Below, piece by piece: positions 59,051 to 64,000 of a stretch of DNA of 64,000 nucleotides. Within the stretch, counting starts at the first letter, position 1; every line of letters starts with the position of its first letter. Location: the NCBI GenBank assembly GCA_011526105.1, contig WYAZ01000061.1, positions 51,001 to 115,000 of the forward strand, in the 5' to 3' direction. This stretch comes from Deltaproteobacteria bacterium. GTDB lineage: Bacteria > Myxococcota > Kuafuiibacteriia > Kuafuiibacteriales > Kuafuiibacteriaceae. The translations under genes were made by a program, and so were the position numbers. The notes under the pieces were generated by a model that saw nothing but the letters and a program-made list of their open reading frames with translations, did no database searches and had not been told where the DNA came from.

Positions 59051-59881
59051 ATGATGCAGCTCTTGGCGGCCATGGCGACGGATTCGGAGCACATGCCGTC
59101 CCTCATGTATGCGCTTCGCGGATTACTCGACGCCGCTCCGCCGGCCCAAGAGGGTGTGAGCGATGTCTTCGGGCTGGGCTACTACGCCGACGAACGCGCG
59201 CTCACGATGCGCAAGCCCGGCGATCTGCTCGAGCGGCGCAGCCTCTATGAACTCGCGGCGAAGGTGAAGAGCTCCGTCGTGATCGCAACGGTCGAACGAC
59301 GGCCCAAAGACAACACGCAGTCCGCGCCTCATCGTTTTCGGCGGTGGCTGTTTACTGCCTTGGGCGACCTCTCGGTCCTTTCGGTGCTCCGGCCCAAGAT
59401 CATCGATGCCCTGCCGGGCTTCATTCGCAGCGAGCTGCAGGACGCGAACCCGAGCGAGCTGGCGTTTGGTATGTTCCTTCGCGAGCTTCACGAGCGCGGT
59501 CAGATCGACGACATCCTGCTCGAGCCCCGTTTGTACGCGGAGTCGATGAAGCGCACGGTCGAGATGATGCGCGCCTTGGCGCACGAGGCCGGGGTCTCGG
59601 GACCAGAGGCCAGCTTCGGGGCGACCAACGGGCGGGCGGTCATCGCCGGCCGACACGGCCCGGCCTTGTACACCAAGCGCCAGGAGGGCCTGGAGGCGGT
59701 GCCCGAGGGCCCCCTGGATCCCGATCTTCACGACGTGCAGCTCGTCGTCGAAGCCCTCAAGCGCTTTCGGGCGGTTGTGGTCAGCTCAGGGAGCTCGGGC
59801 TCGCCGGGGCCGGACTGGAAAGAGATCCCCATGAACACCACGTTCTGGATCGATCGCAGCCTGAACACCGGCCAGGTCTGA
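59051..59881 (+). CDS. Class-II glutamine amidotransferase-like protein lacking the catalytic Cys
   Basis: 276 residues from the ATG at 59051 with AGAGG upstream; the ATG at 59054 is equally likely. The fold pattern of YafJ-type class-II glutamine amidotransferases is traceable: MQLLAAM at the N-terminus (normally MCRLLA), GLGYYADERALTMRKPGDL, KSSVVIATVERR (normally HVR), then APHRFRRWLFTALGDL (normally THPF...W.FAHNG). The nucleophile Cys is Gln, and the HNG triad is ALG. This argues for a pseudoenzyme. It is first in a plus-strand run to gmk. Ligand and role are unknown. Confidence 0.7.
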   Translation: MMQLLAAMATDSEHMPSLMYALRGLLDAAPPAQEGVSDVFGLGYYADERALTMRKPGDLLERRSLYELAAKVKSSVVIATVERRPKDNTQSAPHRFRRWLFTALGDLSVLSVLRPKIIDALPGFIRSELQDANPSELAFGMFLRELHERGQIDDILLEPRLYAESMKRTVEMMRALAHEAGVSGPEASFGATNGRAVIAGRHGPALYTKRQEGLEAVPEGPLDPDLHDVQLVVEALKRFRAVVVSSGSSGSPGPDWKEIPMNTTFWIDRSLNTGQV

Positions 59882-59927
59882 GCCGGCGATTGGCGACCAA
59901 AGCCTCAGTTGAAGTAGCATCCCCGAC

Positions 59928-61607
59928 ATGACGGTCCCACCGGATAGGCCGCCCTCGGGCGCACGAGCCTTCGGTGGCCTCCGCGGTACCTCGGTGGTCC
60001 TCCTCTTGTCGACGCTGGCCGGGTTGTTGGGGCTCGCGGGCGCCCTTCTCGTCGCTCCGCTCGCAGCCGACCGTTTCGGCGAGGCGCCGTCGGTCGCGGC
60101 GAGCCGAGCGGCGCTGAGCACGCTCGAAACCGCTCGCGGCGCGCTCGCCGATCCCGATCCCGCGCAGACCGAGGAGACGCGTCGCGCACGTGCGAGCGCC
60201 GCGCTCGCGCAGACCGCCGGTGCGCTCTCGGTGCTCGCCGATCCGTGGCGGGATCTCTCTGGGACCTCGGTGATCGCCGGGGTCGCCGGTCTCGCGCTCG
60301 GGCTCCTGTTGCTCGGGTGGTGGCTCCGCCAGCGCTGGGCGGGCCCGATGGCCGAGGCCGAGCGCTTGGGTTGGGAGCACGTCCACGGCCGTCCGCTCGT
60401 CGAACTCGACGAGGATCTCGGCGCCCGCGATGCGCGTGCGATCGCTCGCCTCCTGAATGCGCTGATCCAGCGTGGCCAGCACGCGGCCGAGCTCTCGCTG
60501 CAGAACGACCGCAGCGCGTTCGCCGAGCTCGCGCGTTCGATCGAGACCCTGGGCGAAGGTGATCTCTCGTCGACGAGCTCCGCGGTGACCGGCAACCTCG
60601 AGCCTTTGGCTCGGGCGGTCGAGGAGAGCCGCAAGCAGCTCTCCTCGAGGGTGCGCGAGATCCACTCGGAGGCGAGCGCCCTCGCCGGAGGCTCGGCCGG
60701 CATGGCCAAGGCGACGCGGCGCATGGCGGTGGCGTTCGCCGAGCAGCGCGACGCCCTCGTCCGGATCTCGGGCGCCGCACAGAGCGCGGAGCTCGAACTC
60801 GAGGGGAGTGTGGGCCGCCTCGAAGGTGGACTCGAGGGGCTGCACGTCTTCTCCCGAGAGCTGAGGCGATCCGTCCAGCAGCACCGAGCCGAGCTGTCGG
60901 TCGCGGCGCGACGACTGAGCGAGCTGCGGGCCGTGCTGGGGGAGCTCGCCGCGGCGGAGACCCGCCTCGAGGCGATCGAGGAGTGCCTTGGCCTTCTCGA
61001 CGATTTTCGACGTCGCCCGCCGGAGTCCGAGGGTTCCGACGAGGGGGCAAAAGTGCTCTCGACACGGGCGGCGCTGGCGCTCAAGCGCGGGCGCGAAGCG
61101 GTGGCGTCACTGCGTCAGAACCTGGGTCGGGTTCGCGCAGAGACATCTCATGTCGCTTCGACGCTGGCCGAGACGGCCACCGGAGGGCCGACCTCGGGCG
61201 CGGAGCTCGAGCCGGCGCTCATGGGTGCGCTTCAAGAATCCGGACTGCTCCTCCTTCGGATCGAGGAACGGGTCGTGGAGGCGCTCCGCGCCCTGGAGCG
61301 AACGAGCGCCGAACTCGCCGGGGGTGCCAACGAGTTCTCAGAGCTCGCGGGTCGCGCCCAGGGCTCCGGCCCGAGGCTAGCCCGCGCCATCGCGGGGCTT
61401 CGCCTCGACGGCTATTTGGAGGCCGAGGTCCTCGAACGGCTGGCGCAGCTCGAGGCGGACCTGGTGGTGGCCGAAGAAGGCGGCCTTTCACCCATGGGCC
61501 AGGCGGCGCTGACCTCCGTGGTCGAGGCGGCACAGGCCTCGCGGGCGAGGATGTCTCGACTGGTCGCTCAGACCGAAGCAACACTCGACATCGTCCGCGG
61601 CGTCTGA
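59928..61607 (+). CDS. Chemoreceptor-like membrane protein without a recognisable signalling tip
   Basis: 559 residues. Two membrane helices (about 24-46 and 112-132) flank a periplasmic part of only about 65 residues. A HAMP-like stretch and a long cytoplasmic helical region follow (about 165-555, Ala/Glu/Leu/Arg-rich). The layout is that of methyl-accepting chemotaxis proteins, but the conserved hairpin tip (E.....A..TNLLALNA) is not found. It may be a coiled-coil membrane scaffold instead. It lies between the amidotransferase-like and GT9 genes. Confidence 0.65.
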   Translation: MTVPPDRPPSGARAFGGLRGTSVVLLLSTLAGLLGLAGALLVAPLAADRFGEAPSVAASRAALSTLETARGALADPDPAQTEETRRARASAALAQTAGALSVLADPWRDLSGTSVIAGVAGLALGLLLLGWWLRQRWAGPMAEAERLGWEHVHGRPLVELDEDLGARDARAIARLLNALIQRGQHAAELSLQNDRSAFAELARSIETLGEGDLSSTSSAVTGNLEPLARAVEESRKQLSSRVREIHSEASALAGGSAGMAKATRRMAVAFAEQRDALVRISGAAQSAELELEGSVGRLEGGLEGLHVFSRELRRSVQQHRAELSVAARRLSELRAVLGELAAAETRLEAIEECLGLLDDFRRRPPESEGSDEGAKVLSTRAALALKRGREAVASLRQNLGRVRAETSHVASTLAETATGGPTSGAELEPALMGALQESGLLLLRIEERVVEALRALERTSAELAGGANEFSELAGRAQGSGPRLARAIAGLRLDGYLEAEVLERLAQLEADLVVAEEGGLSPMGQAALTSVVEAAQASRARMSRLVAQTEATLDIVRGV

Positions 61608-61625
61608 GTACTGGGCTCGAGTCGA

Positions 61626-62696
61626 ATGTCACAGAGAGAGCGAAAGAGTGGCCTGGCCCGGCTGTTCGCTGGGGTTCTGGGGCTCCCGGGCGCGGTCCCG
61701 AGCCCGGTGAGAAAGGAGCAGGTCTCTCGTATTCTCCTCATTCGCATCGATGAGCGCGTGGGCAACGTCTTGCTCACCACGCCGCTCATCCGCGCGCTGG
61801 CCCGTCATTTCCCGTCCGCCGAGCTGGAGGTTCTGGTGTCGGCCCCGAAGATGCCGCTCATCGGCGATCTGGCGCGCGCGATCCCGTTCCGCAAGAAGGA
61901 CTTCTTCCTGCACCCGCTCCGCTTCCTGAAGCAGCTTCGGGCCCTTCGAAAACGGCGCTACGATCTGGCGATCGACGCCTCGCACTGGGACGTGTTCAGC
62001 CTCACCTCCGCCTTGCTCCTCGGCCTCACGCGCGCGAGGTGGCGCGTGGCGCATGGACGCGGGGAAGCGGGGCTCTTTGCCACACAGCTCGCGGCACCCC
62101 CGTCCAAGCGAGAACACGACGCCCGGACGAAGCTGCGTCTCCTCGAGCCTCTGGGTATCAGCGAGGAAGACACGCGGACCGACACGAGCCTTCGTTCGAC
62201 ACCGCGGCCGCCTTCGGTCCTGAGCTGGCTCGAGACCCAGCGCCTGCCCGCGGAGCGGCTGGTGGGCCTGCTTCCGGGGGCACGCAAGCTCGATCGCCGG
62301 GCTCCGGTCGGCGTCTTCGCCGCGATTGGCCTGGGGCTGCGGGCGAGGGGCATGCGTCCGGTCGTGGTCTACGGACCGGGCGAGGAATCGCTGGCGGCGA
62401 CTCTGGGCTGGGCCATGGGTGCTCCGCTCGCGCCGCCCACCAACCTCGAAGAGCTCGCCGCGCTCTTGAGCGGACTCGATGCCGTCGTCACCAACGACAC
62501 CGGTCCCATGCACCTCGCGGTGGCGCTCGGCGTTCCGACGGTCTCGCTCTTCCTCCACGACGATCTCTCCCGCTGGGGTTATCAGACCGCTCCCCACGCC
62601 GCTCTGCCGCTGATACAGCTCGGCGAGGAGGAGACGGTGCAGCGCGCGCTCTCCATCCTCGAGCAGGTGACGCTGCGACCCGGCGGGGTGGATTGA
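61626..62696 (+). CDS. GT9 glycosyltransferase (heptosyltransferase type)
   Basis: 356 residues. N-terminal RILLIRIDERVGNVLLTTPL and C-terminal VTNDTGPMHLAVALGVPTVS are the signatures of ADP-heptose:LPS heptosyltransferases. It probably uses the ADP-heptose made by the rfaE1/rfaE2 products to build LPS inner core. The substrate position (HepI or HepII) is not evident. Confidence 0.9.
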   Translation: MSQRERKSGLARLFAGVLGLPGAVPSPVRKEQVSRILLIRIDERVGNVLLTTPLIRALARHFPSAELEVLVSAPKMPLIGDLARAIPFRKKDFFLHPLRFLKQLRALRKRRYDLAIDASHWDVFSLTSALLLGLTRARWRVAHGRGEAGLFATQLAAPPSKREHDARTKLRLLEPLGISEEDTRTDTSLRSTPRPPSVLSWLETQRLPAERLVGLLPGARKLDRRAPVGVFAAIGLGLRARGMRPVVVYGPGEESLAATLGWAMGAPLAPPTNLEELAALLSGLDAVVTNDTGPMHLAVALGVPTVSLFLHDDLSRWGYQTAPHAALPLIQLGEEETVQRALSILEQVTLRPGGVD

Positions 62697-62740
62697 CTTC
62701 TGGCTCAGCCCTAGGCTCACTCCAAAGGGCCTTGTTGAGT

Positions 62741-63607
62741 ATGACCGGCTTTGGAACCGCCCGGATCGTCGAGCGCGATCGGCTGTTCGTGTGTGAGGTC
62801 CGAAGCGTCAATCACAAGTACTGCGACGTCCGCTCGAGGCTGCCCAAGGAGCTGCTGGCCTTTGAGAACCCGGCCCAGACTCTGGTGCGCGCCCGGGTGG
62901 CTCGTGGCCGGGTGGACCTCTCCATCGAGCTGCAGCCTGCCCCCGACGCCGCCTCGAGACCCGAGATCGACGAGCCCCTGGCCCGGGCCTACTACGCAGG
63001 TATCTCCGAGCTCGCCAGGAAGCTCGGCATCGTGGAAGGCCCCGGAATCGACCTCATCGCCGGACTCCCCGGGGTTGTCCGCGCGCCCGACCGCACGATC
63101 GATGTACCGAGCTTCGAAGAGGCGCTCAACGGGGTCTTGAGTGCGGCCCTCGATGAGCTCGACGCCATGCGGCGCCGGGAGGGTGGGGCGCTGTCGGCTG
63201 AGCTGGGTCGTCTCCTCGAGTCGGTCGAGGCCGGCGTCGATGGCATCGCCAGGGAGACCCCCGAGGCGAACAAGCAGCGCAAGGACCGACTCGAAGACCG
63301 CCTCCGCGAGCTGCAGATCGGATCGTCCGTCGATCCGATCCGGCTCGCGCAAGAGGTTGCGATCCTCGCTGACAAGTCGGACGTCACCGAAGAGGTGACG
63401 CGGCTGCGCAGCCATGTGGAGCAGTTCCGTCGTCTCTTGTCGGCGCCCGAGCCCGTGGGCAGGAAGCTCGATTTCTTGCTTCAAGAGATGCATCGAGAGA
63501 CGAACACGATCGGTTCGAAGAGCGGGAGCGTTGCGCTGTCCCATCTCGTCGTCGATCTCAAGTCCGCGCTAGAGCGCATGCGGGAGCAAGTTCAGAATGT
63601 CGAGTGA
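62741..63607 (+). CDS. YicC family endoribonuclease
   Basis: 288 residues from the ATG at 62741 (MTGFG); TTG codons at 62732 and 62735 would give LLSMTGFG, nearer the family's usual MI.SMTGFG start. Conserved stretches: EVRSVNHKYCDVRSRLP, RVDLSIEL, and the DUF1732 C-terminus KLDFLLQEMHRETNTIGSKS. YicC is an RNA-degrading nuclease affecting small-RNA stability in E. coli. The pairing with gmk downstream is common in bacteria. Confidence 0.93.
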   Translation: MTGFGTARIVERDRLFVCEVRSVNHKYCDVRSRLPKELLAFENPAQTLVRARVARGRVDLSIELQPAPDAASRPEIDEPLARAYYAGISELARKLGIVEGPGIDLIAGLPGVVRAPDRTIDVPSFEEALNGVLSAALDELDAMRRREGGALSAELGRLLESVEAGVDGIARETPEANKQRKDRLEDRLRELQIGSSVDPIRLAQEVAILADKSDVTEEVTRLRSHVEQFRRLLSAPEPVGRKLDFLLQEMHRETNTIGSKSGSVALSHLVVDLKSALERMREQVQNVE

Positions 63608-64000
63608 GCTGCCACAATCGAAGCGACGAGGGATCCCAATCGTCGTCTCTGCCGCTTCTGGCACCGGCAAAACGAGCCTTTGCTTGAAGCTCTTCGAGAT
63701 GCTCTCGAACGTCACGCGCAGCGTTTCGTACACCACTCGAACACCTCGCGGTTCGGAGCGTGATGGCATCGACTATCACTTCGTGTCCGATCAGGAGTTC
63801 GATCGACTGGTGCAGGCCGGTGAATTTCTCGAGTGGGCAGAGGTCTTCGGAAAGCGATACGGCACCGGCTGGTCCGCGACGGTTCAGAAGCTCGATGAAG
63901 GTCTCGACGTTCTCCTCGACATCGACGTGCAGGGTGGCGCGCAGATCAAGACACGACTCCCCGATGCGCTCTTGATCTTCTTGTTGCCGCCGACGATGGA
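63597..64000 (+). CDS. gmk: Guanylate kinase, 3' end outside window
   Basis: The first 134 residues from the ATG at 63597, overlapping the yicC-type stop by 11 bases. P-loop SAASGTGKTSLC, the GMP-binding stretch RSVSYTTRTPRGSERDGIDY, FLEWAEVFGKRYGT and LDIDVQGGAQIK are all guanylate kinase motifs. It phosphorylates GMP to GDP. The frame is open to the window edge. Confidence 0.96.
   Translation, partial: MSSELPQSKRRGIPIVVSAASGTGKTSLCLKLFEMLSNVTRSVSYTTRTPRGSERDGIDYHFVSDQEFDRLVQAGEFLEWAEVFGKRYGTGWSATVQKLDEGLDVLLDIDVQGGAQIKTRLPDALLIFLLPPTM

Overview
The window is about 64 kb of dense, high-GC Gram-negative chromosome. It carries the outer-membrane toolkit (LpxK, an LpxL-type acyltransferase, split heptose kinase/adenylyltransferase, heptosyltransferase-type GT9), several lipoproteins and an RND exporter. 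An AgmX-like zinc-ribbon/GYF/TonB-like protein, FHA-domain proteins, multiple Hsp70 paralogues and very large TPR proteins point to a deltaproteobacterial lineage, most likely Myxococcota. That assignment is inferred from gene content; there is no rRNA gene here to confirm it.

Layout. 1-4744: 3' part of a giant TPR protein. 4927-9757 (+): AgmX-like protein, a protein with a possible RelA/SpoT-like core, rhomboid protease. 9776-13515 (-): sensor kinase and M16 peptidase. 13528-16568 (+): SurA-like chaperone, RimI-type acetyltransferase, nuclease lipoprotein, MobA-like protein, FHA protein. 16582-18159 (-): PpiD-like foldase. 18231-24504 (+): rod-shape/elongasome operon mreB-mreC-mreD-mrdA-rodA, in which RodA has a TM-FHA-TM insertion. 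24609-26150 (-): lid-less Hsp70. 26314-28831 (+): a DNA polymerase with proofreading but no 5'-nuclease domain, and an N-acetylmuramoyl-L-alanine amidase.

28832-34343 is an accessory segment: RND exporter, small membrane protein, decayed transposase, orphan lipoprotein. It ends in a degraded second copy of the 3' end of the amidase gene, so the segment is bracketed by a direct duplication. 34408-36257 (+): rph, rdgB and a tRNA cluster (Pro-TGG, Arg-TCT, His-GTG, Lys-CTT). 36280-41107 (+): M1-type peptidase, membrane protein, ammonium transporter, DUF1285-like protein. 41058-44226 (-): mtaB and a metzincin-motif/TPR lipoprotein. 44225-45037 (+): a rhodanese / His-rich linker / YggX fusion. 45045-48045 (-): asnS, rfaE2, rfaE1. 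48136-51482 (+): glycosyltransferase stub, GT4 glycosyltransferase, lpxK, lpxL-like. 51490-54998 (-): alpha/beta hydrolase and DUF3857/transglutaminase-like lipoproteins. 55021-55135: a MITE-like inverted repeat. 55133-58767 (-): Hsp70, J-protein, XdhC, MocA-like. 59051-64000 (+): class-II glutamine-amidotransferase-like pseudoenzyme, chemoreceptor-like membrane protein, GT9 glycosyltransferase, YicC-type RNase, 5' part of gmk.

The main theme is envelope construction: cell elongation, peptidoglycan turnover, LPS core and lipid A synthesis, and periplasmic folding, with chaperone and tRNA-maintenance genes between. The most unusual items are the rhodanese-YggX fusion, the FHA insertion in RodA, the duplicated amidase tail bounding an accessory segment, and several enzyme-fold proteins that have lost catalytic residues.
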